From Neoarius graeffei (Eukaryota; Chordata; Actinopteri; Siluriformes; Ariidae): a stretch of DNA of 64,000 nt. The position numbers were made by a program, and so were the translations under genes. The DNA lies in contig NC_083582.1 of the NCBI RefSeq assembly GCF_027579695.1, forward strand, positions 29,404,464 to 29,468,463. Reading direction: 5' to 3'. This document shows, one piece after another, positions 1-12,259 of the stretch. Below the pieces are notes generated by a model. The model was not told the origin of the DNA. It worked only from the letters and a program-made list of their open reading frames with translations, and ran no database searches. How positions within the stretch are numbered: position 1 is the first letter of the stretch; every line of letters begins with the position of its first letter.

Positions 1-295
1 GAAATGTAGCCAGGGCCAGTTCTTCCCTAATCTGGACCCGGGTGCAACATCATGCAACCACCCCCCCCCCCCCAAAAAAAAAGAAAAAAAAAACCACACC
101 AGTCTAAATCAGGACAACCAGTGTTCGAACTACGGGGGTACTCGGGGGATCCGAGATCCCCTGAAACAGACATGAGATCCCTTGAAAACATGATCTGGGA
201 AATGTTGGGGGGGGTCTCTCAAATATTGGCAAAATGATGTTTATTGACATAGCAATCATGTGTAACGGGAAGCATTTGCATATCCGAAGTGTTGT

Positions 296-548
296 CTCAT
301 CTCATCTCATCTCATCTCATCTCATTATCTCTAGCCGCTTTATCCTTCTACAGGGTCGCAGGCAAGCTGGAGCCTATCCCAGCTGACTACGGGCGAAAGG
401 CGGGGTACACCCTGGACAAGTCGCCAGGTCATCACAGTGCCGACACATAGACACAGACAACCATTCACACTCACATTCACACCTACGGTCAATTTAGAGT
501 CACCAGTTAACCTAACCTGCATGTCTTTGGACTGTGGGGGAAACCGGA
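296..548 (-). mobile_element. 5'-truncated tRNA-core SINE with perfect 13-bp target duplication
   Basis: Reverse-oriented copy of the dominant SINE of this window. The (CTCAT)n tail lies at the left and the core lies inside (blocks 'agctgactacgggcgaaagg' and 'cctgcatgtctttggactgt'). The copy stops before the tRNA-like head. It is flanked by the identical 13-mer tccgaagtgttgt at 283-295 and 549-561, a direct target-site duplication, so both ends are certain. The sequence closely matches the full-length copy at 11861-12239. Non-coding; short frames across it are not genes. Confidence 0.93.
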
Positions 549-561
549 GTCCGAAGTGTTG

Positions 562-952
562 TGTTTACATCAAAGATAAAATAAACCGATATGACAACGA
601 CTGCTGCTGCCAGGTTGGTTGTTGAGTAGCCTGACTGTTTTTTTTGTTCTTGCATGTGGTATCATTGTTGACACGAGGTTGTTTTTTGAACATGCCAATG
701 CGGACACGATTTCCCCTGATGAGTTATGACTTCAGACGCGATGCGTGTGTGGAGTCCGCGTGATATGTGCGTAAGATAGGCTTCTCGTGTTTGGAGATCC
801 ACGCTCCGAGACAAGCGCAAGCACCCTCCCAGGGAAAAAAAGGGACCCCCCGAAAATATCGGCATAGTTCGAACACTGAGGACAACCATCACATAACTAT
901 AACTATAAACATTTTATATCAACTATTTTAACTAAATGGGCTATAATAAATA
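562..952. other. Anonymous single-copy-looking DNA
   Basis: No gene, RNA or recognisable repeat seen. A short minus-strand frame across 662-892 has no recognisable family. Confidence 0.5.
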
Positions 953-1109
953 AGCCTGCAGGCAGCCACGGTGGGCTGCCTCAGAAAAGTAACCATTCAA
1001 TGACACAACTGAAAGCCTGCAGCCACGGCGGGCTGCCTCAGAAAAGTAACCATTCAATGACACAACTGAAAACCTGCAGCCACGGCAGGCTGCCTCAGAA
1101 AAGTAACCA
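953..1109. repeat. 56-bp tandem repeat, about 2.7 copies
   Basis: A unit containing 'gcctgcagccacggcgggct' followed by 'gcctcagaaaagtaaccatt' and 'caatgacacaactgaaa' is repeated head to tail nearly three times with few differences. Each unit holds a small hairpin (GCAGCC...GGGCTGC). The frame across it is repetitive and not gene-like. Confidence 0.85.
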
Positions 1110-1660
1110 TTTGTCCTACCTTAAAACTCGTTTTGCTTTTTCTGCCTCCTTTTTTGTATTTTCGACCCTGCGTTTATTTTCTTTCCTTTTCTGAAAACCC
1201 GATTTGTGTCCAGACATTTTGTTCTGCTACCAATGAACTAACTCGTCAGGTCTCGTCTCTCGAGTCCGCGATGAAGGGCAACAATTGATACATTTTTACA
1301 AACAGCCAATAAACAGCCAATAGGGAGGTTGCAATGTTCAGGCGTTCCTTTGCTCACAGACACTAAGTAATGCACTTATTCTCTGTCTCCTGGCAGAAAG
1401 CTCCTTGGTTTGCTTGTGTCTCAATCACAGCTGGTATTCTGTAGAAAGACTTCTTTTCACCTTTCCCATCAGCTTTGTTAGAACACCCTAACACAGCACA
1501 AAAGTTTACCATTGTAGGTTTATGATGAATCAAGTGCCTCGTGGGTTTAAATTCCGCGCGCTGCCGTTATTTCCCCCAATCACGAGTTTGTTGGTCTTCC
1601 AATATGGTGCAGGGTTTGTTTACTTCCGGTTTCCGGTGACGTCAGTGGGAAGGGTCTATA
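1110..1660. other. Intergenic DNA without recognised features
   Basis: A direct repeat 'aaacagccaat' occurs twice near 1300-1321. Nothing else supportable. Confidence 0.5.
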
Positions 1661-1664
1661 CTGT

Positions 1665-1850
1665 AGGGGAAATTTAGCATAGCCAACCCACCTACATGCA
1701 TGTTTTTGGACAGTGGAAGGAAACCAGAAAACCCAGAGGAAACCCATGTGTAAAACTGAAAGAACATGTAAAGTGCTGTAGAGACAGCAACTCGAGCTCA
1801 GGATGGAACCAGGAACCCTGGAGTGTATTCTGCCATGCTGCTTGATACCA
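1665..1850 (-). mobile_element. Diverged conserved-core (V-SINE-like) fragment
   Basis: The order of blocks ('gcatagccaacccacctaca', 'catgtttttggacagtggaa', 'agaacatgtaaag', 'ctcgagctcaggatggaacc') is that of the fish SINE families that share a central core. It is a more diverged relative of the SINE at 11861-12239, in reverse orientation, without clear target duplications. Confidence 0.65.
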
Positions 1851-3560
1851 GATATCATTTAATGGAGTATATCCTAAAGTATGACATATTCACTTAAAAT
1901 TACACCATGCTTTAGGGTGCTTTTTGTATTGTTCTTTTAAGATTAGTTCAGGTTCATGTTAGTTTCCCTGCCTGGAGAAGAAGCTTGATGTACTCTGAGT
2001 CTCAAGAAATAATGTAGCCAATACAGGGAAATGATTTCTACTTGAAGGGGAGCTCAATACACTGAAGAAACACAAACCAAAATAGGAAAAAAAGAAAAGG
2101 AAACAAAATCCTTTCCCCATGCTGCAGTGGCCACCGTTATGCCCTACTAATTTTTACAGTATAGTTTATTGGGGTGGCCAGTAGAGGCACATATGGTAAA
2201 GCATCTGAACATGTATCCCAGACGTCCCTCAGTCTCAGTGTTGAGCTGGTAGCTGCTGAAGAAGTGACCAAGTGCGAAGTCACCACTAGACAAGCATGAA
2301 ATCTTCCACCTGGGAGATTGAAGGGTTGTATGATATGCTACAATACATTAATTCTCCTTTCCCTGCATCCTAAACCTCATATTAAATATCCTCTTGTGGC
2401 TCATTACCACCTAAGGATGAAAAAGTAAGTTTATAAGCTTCCATCCCAATAGTCACAAGCAACCTCAAAGATTTAACTAGCAGGAGAAATTCTGCAAAGA
2501 AAGCAAAGGCATCCATCGAGTAAAAAAAAAAAAATACTGCCCTTTTTGCAGTCGATTGCAAATACAATCCCCTTTGCTATTCTTTGCAGTAGTGTTATGG
2601 TCTATGTGTCTCCTCAGGACCAACACTTTAATGGTTCCCATGTAAATTTCACTCATTCATCTCTGGATAGAGGGAAAGGCTGCACTGAAATTACAAAAGG
2701 AAGGGTAAAAACATTGTTGAGACATGAATATACAGTAACTCAGCTTCAGAAATGATTGGCTTCTAATGTGACAAAGTGCTCCACTGAGATGATGTTGCAG
2801 TGTAGCAATTTACAAAAATCAAAGCATCTTTAATATAAAGTACTAAATTATTACCTTGTAGAGGATAAAATGTGCTAGCACAAGTTGTTCTCTGCCCATT
2901 TTCCGCTTTGCTGCTTTGTTTTGAACATTGCCTGCTTATTTTTATCCCATTAGTCTTGTCTAGTTAATGCCTATTTGCCGATTGCCTGAGCTTTAGCTTG
3001 TCTCTTACTTTGAGTATTGTTGAGCCTTGTTGTTTATTTGCCAGAGTCATTTTAATAAAAACCATAAACTTGCACATGCATCCATCTGTTTGCATCCATG
3101 ACATCACCTAGATAACCACAGGGGAAATATTACAGTGGCACCAACATCATGTCCTTTTTCATTGATAGTTTGATATTTAATGGGGATTTCAACCAAGTCT
3201 GTATTTCTGTATCTTGTTTGTATGATGTGTTTTTCCCTCCCTTACTTTCTTCACCAGACTCCCTGAATATTGCTTCCACCTGTGTCTTGCTCTGGTGTTG
3301 CCTCAATCTGTGTATACACTTCTTTGTTTGTATTGTGTTCACAGAGCTTCATGTGTGTTTAATCCCAGCCCTAGTCCATTGTGGTTATGTTAGTTTTAGA
3401 TTGTTAACTCCAGCCTACCTAGTTGAAGAACAACTGTGGATTTGTTCCTGTTTTTTCATGTCAGCCTGTGTTCTGGAGTCTGATAATTTTTGGACAAGAC
3501 CTAATAAAAAATATTATATAAATCGACTCTGGCTCTCATCTTAAAAATTAGTTCATTATT
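1851..3560. other. Intergenic DNA, no gene recognised
   Basis: AT-rich sequence. The 131-codon frame at 3149-3544 has no recognisable domain, and its composition is that of random AT-rich DNA. Confidence 0.5.
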
Positions 3561-3572
3561 TTTATCCATCTG

Positions 3573-4046
3573 TCAGCCCTGCGATGACCTGGTGACTTGT
3601 CCAGGATGTACCCCGCCTCTCACCCATAGTCAGCTGGGATAGGCTCCAGCTTGCCTGCGACCCTGTAGGACAGGATAAGCAGCTACAGATAATGGATGGA
3701 TGGATTTTTATCCATCCATCCATTATCGATACTGCTTATCCGTCAGGGTTGTGGGGGAAGCTGGAGCCACATGTAGCTGACCATGCGAGGGACCCTGGGC
3801 AGGTAGCCAGTCTATCTCAGAGATAACATGGAGAAGAACAACCATCCACACCTATGGGCAATTTAGAGTAGCCAGTTGACCTAATCCGTATTTCTTTGGA
3901 CTGTTGGAGGAAACCCACGCAGGCACAGGGAGAACATGCAAATTCCACACAGAAAGGCCCCAGTCGGTCACAAGGTTCAAACCTGGATCCTTGTTGCTGG
4001 GAGACAACTGTGCTAACTACTGCACCACTGTGCTGGCCATCAGTTT
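3573..4046. mobile_element. Two SINE copies joined tail to tail
   Basis: 3573-3703 is the 3' half of the SINE in plus orientation (core 'gtcagctgggataggctcca'), ending in a GGAT-repeat tail. 3710-4046 is a second, more diverged copy in minus orientation beginning with the ATCC-repeat tail and ending in the tRNA-like head (caccactgtgc). The two tails meet at about 3700-3722 and form a palindrome. Confidence 0.8.
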
Positions 4047-4049
4047 TAT

Positions 4050-6550
4050 TGCAGTCCAAATGAATAGCTTAGCAATATATTGTAAAATGGTGGCATGGTG
4101 GTGCAACGAGTTGTCTTGCCACCTCACAACTGTAGGTTTCTTCCAGGTATACTAGTTTCTAAAAGTGTTCATGATACCATAATATCACCCACCTGTGAAG
4201 TATATCATAGAAAATTAGAATGTCTATGATCATGTTTCACCTGCAGCTGAAGGTATAATTGAGTTAAACAAATGATGTTACAATACTGAAATACAACCCA
4301 CATTACTACAGTTGAGGCAATTATTCACACATTCACACATTTTGGGCTCTTCTCGGGTCGAATCAACTGCATTAGTCATCTGGGCTGATGTCCCACTTTG
4401 ATATTAAACATTTAAGCAAGCTGCTTCATCTGTGCGGAGTGTTTTAGCACTAATGGATGACTTACTGTCAGCAAGCACTTCATAAGGGCTTCTCTGGTTA
4501 CATAATTGGCTTATAACAAGAGGAGCTGTTTGATACTTGTTTTCTTTGGTGGGCCTTTTTTGGCTCCAAGCAATGCCCAAGTTCACAAAAGAAATGAGCC
4601 ACTGTCTGTCCTGGGGGTTTGACTTTGAATTTATCTTGGCTGCCGGATGCATTGCACTTCAATGACACAGTGCAGATACTTCCCACTTTTTGTTTTACCA
4701 TCATCCATCTCTTTGCCTGTTTCACGCTTTCTATTTCACCCTTCACTGAATGACAAAGTTCAAAATATATGGATCACTCTCTCTCTTTTTTGCCTTCTAT
4801 TGAGCATAAAACAGGTTGCCACCCTGTTGTGAGGGGCATGGGGTCTCATCCTATGATAACATTTCTTATAAGCCTTAATATACCACTTAGTCCCATTATT
4901 TACCAATGAGGAATCCCAAAGCCCAATTCCAGCCCTGTAGGGTGATAAACACCACAGAGGCAACAAAGGGGCAATTCATCCCTGTCTGATCATCTGTGCT
5001 CACTTTTCCTTTCCGTTCTTGAAGTAATGACAGGCAGTTTTCTTGTTACTTCATTGAGTACATTTTCTATTCCAAAAATGAAAGCTGCTGGATGTAGGAT
5101 TTGGGGATTTTGTCTTCGAGGAACTGTTTGGTAACAGAATGCTATTGCACCATGCTGGTGCAAAGATAGTTTTAACATTAGGTGTGTTCAGTCATTCATC
5201 TCCATGTGGACTAATATGACAGGTCTAAGTGTCAAGTCAATACACATTCACGGTGTTTGTATTAGTATTACTATTATATTAATGTGAGTGATGTCATTGG
5301 TGTTCTGAAGTACTGTAGATGGTATGAGATGTGGCCTAAGCATTTGGGACTCTGAGAAATGTAAGTATCTGCTGTGTTCTCAGTATTACAGATGTTTTAT
5401 GAGAATATTAATCTCACAAACTAGGTACATTTCAACTATACATTTCAACTATACAAAAAACTGCCATAGTAGATATGACTGACATAGCAGATGACCAATC
5501 ACAGACATGGGCATCAGCTTGTTTTGAAAAATGCTGGGGACAATAATGGGCTTGATGCATTTACATCTTTTTTTCCCTTCCCCCCAGTGGGCCATATACT
5601 GCTATAGATGTAAACAGCATCCCTTTAAGGATCACCTTTAAAAGTTGCCTGCACTTATCATGTGTGTTGTGATACTATAACATTAACCTGCTTGCATGAG
5701 TGACATAAAACATCATGGTAAGGTGTCAGGCAAATCATTTGAGTCTTTTCTTCTAGTACATTGAAGGTTACTGTCATATACAACTATAAAAAACTTATGA
5801 AGGCCACATAACTGTTATATCTGTCAAGCACAAAACTTATTGAGACCATGCTAGATCTCTGGATATCACTACTCCAAGCCATATAATTCCATGATAACTT
5901 TACCATGTGAAGTCAGAAAGCGTGTTGCCTCTCTCAATGACATATGTACCAATGACGTTTTATTTATGATTACGTTCAACTAACTAAAGGCTTTCAGAAA
6001 GTGCTGTGGACAAAATGGACCATGACAAAAAGTGGTGAGGACATGTCCCCAGCATCCCCAGTGTAAACAATGCCTATGATCATAGATCTTTCCCCATAGC
6101 TCAGCAATGCACTACCAACTACTTTAACAAGCAAACAAACAAACAAACAAACAAAATACTGTAAATGACTGACTGAATGAATGATCCAGGGTGACTCACC
6201 CTGGTTTAAGGGTTACCTTTTTTATTTGTATGTTTGTTTTTCTCCCTTTACTCAAGAAAAATGAACTTGTTTCATTTTTAATAAAATTAAACATGCATAC
6301 TGCAGTTTTAAGGAATGACGGCATTATAATATTTACATTTATAGTATGGTTAAGTAAACTTAGCATGCTTTATAGCAGGCATATACATTTCATCGGTTCA
6401 GCAGACTGCAGACCATTCTGTAGGCAAATGACATCAGTTTATTAAAGCCTTCAAGATACAGCTCTGGAAAAAAAATTAAGATTATTAATTAAAATTAACT
6501 TCATTTTTCTCTTAAATCAGCACCTCTATGTAATCTGGGTGTTACCCAAA
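4050..6550. other. Intergenic DNA
   Basis: No coding exon, RNA gene or known repeat could be supported. A short (aaac)n tract is at 6130-6154. Confidence 0.5.
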
Positions 6551-6554
6551 TTTA

Positions 6555-8218
6555 GGGCCCGTTTACACGAGGACGCTGTCGGGTAAAAACGACTAAATAT
6601 TTTATCGGAAGTGCCTTTCGTCTACACGGGAACGGCGTTTCCGAGGCTGAAAAACGGAAAAAATTGAAAACGCCTTCCAGAGTGGATAAGTTAAAAACGG
6701 CCCCCGTTGCATATCCGTCTAAACTACCCAATACGCGAAACTCTGCTCGGATCTGCTCACGTCGGGTACGCGTTTACGTCATACATATGTCATATACTGT
6801 ACATGCCAGCCAGGGAAATAAGAAAGTAAGTAAAAAAGTAAGAGCATGTCTGATTACATCGATCCAACGGACCTTCAAGCTGCTCTGGCAGCTTTAATAA
6901 ACGTCCAGGAGTCCTTCGAACATCTATACCGAATCTGCACATATACCGTTAATGAACAGAGGCGGGTATAGCATGCTCTTACTTTTTTACTTATTTTCTT
7001 ACTTACCATAGCCAGAGTAGTCAAAGTTTTCGCGGCGCAGATGTGCAGATCAGACAAGACGGAAGATGTTGCGCATGCGTGCAGACATAGTGGAGGTCTT
7101 TCACAGCACCGCCTGGCATGCACATCTGTGACAGAGCGCAATGCGTCCGTCACTAAACAGCGGTTCCTCCCGCTGGTCATGTTTCAATGGTCAAGTGCAA
7201 TGGACTAAACCACAGTTGCAAAGACATTCCAAATACAATCTGTGTTGTATGGCTGTTGTGGGTTTGGTAATGGGGGCTTTACAAGTATGTTTTGTTACGG
7301 GTACATTTGTTACAACTTTTAGATATGTAAACCTGAAATGTTTGGTACATGTGTTCATAGTAAAAGACGCGACACAGGTTTAAACAGCGCAAGCATTTAT
7401 TAGTTTTCACTATAAACAATAGCGTGTAAAGATTCATTAAGTGCGCACGTTTAACATCGGAATCCTTTTCTGCTAGAGTTTATCTAACATCAGCCAGAAA
7501 TGTTTGTAGCCATTTACCTGCTGTAGTCTTCCGGGTGCGGGACCAAAGCAGAATGCAGGTCCGAAAGCGCTTTTCCAGGTTTCTTCCGCGATGCGCGGGA
7601 AAGCAGCTCATTAGAGCGGAGAGAAATGGTCTAAAAATCTTACGTAAGTGTTTGTTGTAATATTTAAGGTCTGCACATTGTTGTAGGAGTGTAATGCATG
7701 CAGTGAAAATGTTTAGAACTGTTAAAATCTGTCTAGATGTGTTGATTGATTTTAATTGTGTTAAGACTGTGCCGTAGTCTTTTAAATATGTGCTGCACTG
7801 TTCATTCGGGAGATAGCCTCTGCAGGGAGAGGACGCATGACTTGAGCTCTGTGTGAGTAATGCCAGAGTAGCCTAGCTTGCGTGGGCATTTTGTCCCAGA
7901 ATTTTTTTTTTTTTTGTTTGGTTTTGTCATCAGTGTTTTTTTGTTGTTGTTTGTCCTGTTTGTGTTAACTGCCGGCTTAAGAATAAAAAAAAACTATTTT
8001 TGTACAAGAATTTTCCTTGTTTTGCTCATCATTCTGACTGACTACTCCATCCACTCGGCACACTCTATTACAACATCCAATTGAATTCCACACATTTATG
8101 CGTCACCGTATAGACGCAGATTTCCTCCTTGAAAACGGTCGTGTAGACGCGGAAAAAAGTGAGAACAAAAACGGACTTTTGCGTTTTTGTTTCAGACCGT
8201 CCCCGTGTAAAGTGGGCC
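6555..8218. mobile_element. PIF/Harbinger-like element with GGGCCCGTTTACACG ends
   Basis: The left end gggcccgtttacacg matches the reverse complement of the right end cgtgtaaagtgggcc with one difference. Both are flanked by TTA (6552-6554 and 8219-8221), the TWA-type 3-bp duplication typical of PIF/Harbinger. The inside has no recognisable transposase, so this copy is non-autonomous. An internal inverted repeat of about 30 bp (6820-6850 against 6971-7005) may be a nested element. The family name is inferred from target site and termini only. Confidence 0.75.
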
Positions 8219-8221
8219 TTA

Positions 8222-10111
8222 GTCCTTCATGCTTTTCTCCTAAATATTTTACAAATGGTTTTATACAACATATACTTCGTAAGTGCAATGTTAAAAAAAC
8301 AGTGCTCATTCTTGCAAAATTAATAGATTTATTAAGATGTGTTCAAGTTAAACTAAAAATAGCTGACAACTGCATTGTATGGAAATATCATGAATTACAT
8401 TAGAGAAGATTTTATTCATGTATATGGCTGGCCAGCAACTCTTAGGCTTATTGGTCAAGCAGTGAGGAAGTTCATGCATTAGGATATTTTATTGGTTGTA
8501 GGGAGGGGAAGAAAAAAAAGAGGAATGGGAGAGGCATGAAAAAAATGAGACAAGCTTGGGCTCCGACGAGAGAGAGGTAGCCATAAAAAAAAAAAAAACC
8601 CTGCTCATATACAGAGACTAGTAAGTTTATACAGTAAAACCACTTTGAGTGAGTTTCAGCAAAAGTAAGTAAATACTGGACTGTCAGACCATAAGCTTGT
8701 GTGGGCATGAACACATTTTTTGGTTCAAGACATTTCTCAAAGTTTAGCGCTCACAGCGAGGGTGGATATTAACCTTGCCTAATGCTCGTTCCATGCATGT
8801 CAGCTAGCACAGTATTACTTGCATTAAGCAGTCCCTTTGTGGCCAAAAAGTTAAGTGTTAAACATTTCATCACAAGATACTAGATTTAACTTTAGTAGCT
8901 GCTCAGTTAGTGCCACTGGCTTTAGGACAGATTGTGGTTCCACTGAGTAGCCATCGAGGGAGCAATGCCCCTCGGATAGCACCACTGGTGACCTGGGGAA
9001 AGCCAGCAGTTCCTTCGCCTATGAGGGAACACCATCACCTGACATTTGGAGTGGCCATTTTGTGTTGGAGATCACACTAGTGTTTTTTCTCTCTCAGGGT
9101 TTTTTTTTTTCCCGAAAGTGCTAGCTTTTGTATTTTCATTTCTATGTGATGCATGTGGTGTACTATAAGTTATCAGAATAAGTGTGGCCACAATTGTAAC
9201 TAAGTTTCACTGACAGTGAGAGCTGTATTGCAGCTGTATTGATTTTGAGTGTACTAGGGTTATATACTGGGGGGGGGGGGCTATAACATCTTTAGCCTTA
9301 GTGTATATATTTTTTTGTTTTAGTTTTGAAAGCAAAGCAAGAAGGACAAATATTTTCCATTTAAACGTAAGGGGGCAAGGCCTTCCTTAGTTAATTATTT
9401 GATTGCACAACCAAACATTTTTGTTGACAATAAATATTTTATCGTGACATACATTCAGTTTGTCATTCTCCACTCACTATTTAGATCAGGGGTTATAAGA
9501 AGACAGTAAAATATTAACATTATTACATACATTATTAGTTAATAATCGTACGAACCCAATTTTGGTCCACTTATCAATCAGTATGATGATGAGAGGGGCT
9601 ACATCTATGTATGGCAGCCGTTTCATTCCAGTGTCTGTGCTGGAATTCCAACACAAGCACACCTCATTTTACTTAATGGGGTACTGTTTAGGTGATCACC
9701 TGAACTAAATCTTATTTAATGAAGAAAAATTATAAAACAAACAAAAAAACAATGAAGAAAACAAGATCTAGTATTTAACATATCTCCTGTAGGTTAATCA
9801 TGATATATAGTTTAAAAAAAAAAACCCTCACGTTATCTGTCATAATCGTAAAGGTTGCTCATCACTCAGAGATAATGATTCTAGTTCAGAAGGGATATAA
9901 AGTTGAATGTTTAAGACTAAGATCATCTTGATTTACTACTGATATTCCAAATGGGCCAGATGACTGAAAATCTTAATGACAATCATATTACATATAGTGT
10001 ACTGTGTTGGCATTCAGTATAATTGTGTAATTTTTAACTCACACATCAAATAAAGCTAGTTATTATTTGATGAAATGAATCAGTTATGGCTGAAGCATTA
10101 TTGGTATATTA
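8222..10111. other. Intergenic DNA
   Basis: No gene seen. A G10 homopolymer is near 9270, and several poly(A)/poly(T) runs occur. Confidence 0.5.
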
Positions 10112-10365
10112 GGTGGCCTGCCTGATCCATCCTGATGCCCTACGTTTGACTGGAGTCTCATCACATCGCTCCTGTGAAGGACAGCCCCATATGGACAGTC
10201 GAAAGTCGCACTTAGAAGACGGCTCTGGACACTTACAGTAATGCTTTTATGTCTGAGGACTACAGTTGACTTGCTAACTTTAGGACTGCAGTTGTCATGA
10301 ACAGTTTTTCACTCAAGTTTCCATCACTGAACAGTTTATAAATTCAACAAAACAGATTTCAGGTT

Positions 10366-10822
10366 GAAGTCAAGTCAAGTCAACTTTGTTGTCAATTATG
10401 CTATACATGCTCGACATACAGCACAGATGAAATATCAGTCCTCTCTGACCCACAGTGCAAACTGGCAATGCAATAAATAAAAATAGAATTATTGAAAAAA
10501 ACAAACAATATAAACAGTATAAACACTCTAGATAGGAACTAGACAGACTAAACACTCAAACAATATAAACAGAATAAATAAACAGTATAAACACTAGATA
10601 AGAACAAGACAGACTAAACACTCAGACAATATAAACAGTATAAAACACTCTAGATATGAACTAGACTAAACACTCAAACAATATATACAGTATAAATAAA
10701 CAGTATAAACACTAGATAAGAACAAGACAGACTAAACACTCAGACAATATAAACAGTATAAACACTCTAGATATTAACTAGACTAAACACTCATACATAC
10801 ATACATACATACATACATACAT

Positions 10823-10857
<35 letters not shown>

Positions 10858-11043
10858 AATTGGTACAAATAACCAAACAGTCAAGGGCACTTGAGGTATA
10901 GCAGGTAAACATGAAACATGAAATAAGCAGAATAAACAAACTAGCAGCTGTTAAGGTGAGGTAGTGCGGAATAGTGCAAATGGGTCAGGTAAAGTGAAAT
11001 GTGCGGTCCCTGAGTTCAGTGTGTTAATGAACGATGAGATGTA

Positions 11044-11074
<31 letters not shown>

Positions 11075-11448
11075 TGGGGGGGGGGGGGGGGGGGGGACTG
11101 TGAGGATGACATGTCAGATGCTGAAGGGGTGTGTGCGAGCAGAATCTGTGGCAGGGGGCAGGGGGGGGAGGAGGGGCAGAACAGGGAGGGAGTTGAGCCT
11201 CCTGACCGCCTGGTGAAAGAAACTGTTCTTGAGCCTGCTGGTTTTGGCCCAGAGACTCCGCAGTCTCCTCCCCGACGGCAGCAGGCTGAAGAGGCTGTGA
11301 GATGGGTGGGTGGGGTCACCTGCAATCCTGATGGCTTTGCAGGTGAGGCGGGAGTTATAGATATCCATAAGAGAAGGGAGAGAGACACCAATGATCTTCT
11401 CAGCTCCTCTCATGATGCGCTGCAGAGTCTTGCAGCAGGACACAGTTA
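10366..11448 (-). mobile_element. Rex1/CR1-like LINE, 5'-truncated, with minisatellite 3' region
   Basis: Reverse-strand LINE end. The left boundary is a (AAGTC)n-type tail. The 3' untranslated part contains a roughly 60-bp tandem array (10495-10795), a (CATA)n run, (CA)n and a GT/poly-G tract. The coding remnant at 11114-11448 gives the C-terminal part typical of fish CR1/Rex1 reverse transcriptases (blocks MRGAEKIIGVSLPSL, DPTHPSHSLFSLLPSGRR, SRLKNSFFHQAVRRLNS). It lacks the endonuclease and catalytic RT domains. Confidence 0.82.
11114..11448 (-). pseudogene. C-terminal fragment of a LINE reverse transcriptase
   Basis: The frame carries the conserved tail found after the RT domain of Rex1/CR1-clade proteins: GAEKIIG, then SLPSLMDIYNSRL, HPSHSLFSLLPSGRR and SRLKNSFFHQAVRRLNS. 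No catalytic FADD box is present, as expected for a 5'-truncated insertion. The long overlapping plus-strand frame over the same bases is a shadow. Confidence 0.8.
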
Positions 11449-11860
11449 AAAGTATAATAAATTTCCTGGTTTCACAGTTATACTTTGGGACTATATAGGA
11501 CACTGTTATAGAAGCAAGCTATTTATAATCACATTGTTATCACCCAAATGAGGATGGGTTCCCTTTTGAGTCTGGTTCCTCTTGATGTTTCCTCCTCATT
11601 TCATCTGAGGGAGTTTTTCCTTGCCACTGTCACCACAGGCTTGCTCATTGAGGATAGATTATGGATAAAATTAGGTCATGTTTAAAGTCTTTAAATTTCT
11701 GTAAAGCTGCTTTACGGTAATGTCTATTGTTAAAAGTGCTATACAAATAAACTTGATGACTATTTTAATCTATATTCTAATTGTTGTATTTCTCAATTGA
11801 ATGAAATACAAAGAAGCTGTTATTTCCTCATTGTATTTATTTGATTATATTGTGTAAGTG

Positions 11861-12239
11861 GGCAGCACAGTGGTGTAGTGGTTAGCGCTGTCGCCTCACA
11901 GCAAGAAGGTCCAGGTTCGAGCCCCGTGGCCGACGAGGGCCTTTCTGTGCAGAGTTTGCATGTTCTCCCCGTGTCCGCGTGGGTTTCCTCCGGGTGCTCC
12001 GGTTTCCCCCACAGTCCAAAGACATGCAGGTTAGGTTAACTGGTGACTCTAAATTGACTGTAGGTGTGAATGTGAGTGTGAATGGTTGTCTGTGTCTACG
12101 TGTCAGCCCTGTGATGACCTGGCGACTTGTCCAGGGTGTACCCTGCCTTTCGCCCGTAGTCAGCTGGGATAGGCTCCAGCTTGCCTGCGACCCTGTAGAA
12201 CAGGATAAAACGGCCAGAGATAATGAGATGAGATGAGAT
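11861..12239 (+). mobile_element. Full-length tRNA-derived SINE (reference copy)
   Basis: 379 bp, flanked by the identical 12-mer attgtgtaagtg at 11849-11860 and 12240-12251. The 5' head has Pol III promoter boxes: an A box within 'gtggtgtagtggttagcg' and a B box 'ggttcgagccc'. A conserved core follows ('aaagacatgcaggttaggtt', 'gtcagctgggataggctcca'), then a (GAGAT)n tail. It is transcribed by RNA polymerase III and mobilised in trans by a LINE. This family accounts for most SINE copies in the window. Confidence 0.95.
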
Positions 12240-12259
12240 ATTGTGTAAGTGCTTTCATA

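Larger units (their letters stand above)
10112..11765 (+). mobile_element. L2-type LINE/SINE 3' tail, split by a younger LINE
   Basis: The left part (10112-10365) and right part (11500-11765) together match the uninterrupted copy at 29478-29845. Shared blocks are 'cctgatccatcctgatgccc', 'gatgggttcccttttgagtc' and the end 'gctatacaaataaacttga'. The interruption is the element at 10366-11448. Non-coding. Confidence 0.8.

Noticed and set aside
953..1109. CRISPR-like direct repeats
   Set aside because: The whole unit repeats without unique spacers, in vertebrate DNA; it is a minisatellite.
3149..3544. 131-codon frame with hydrophobic segments as a membrane protein
   Set aside because: AT-rich composition, no family resemblance, no splice-site support, and an opposing frame of similar quality.
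10951..11449. Long open frames on both strands, including a 161-codon plus-strand frame
   Set aside because: They cross a (GT)n/poly-G tract and a LINE end. Only the minus-strand 11114-11448 part matches a known protein family.
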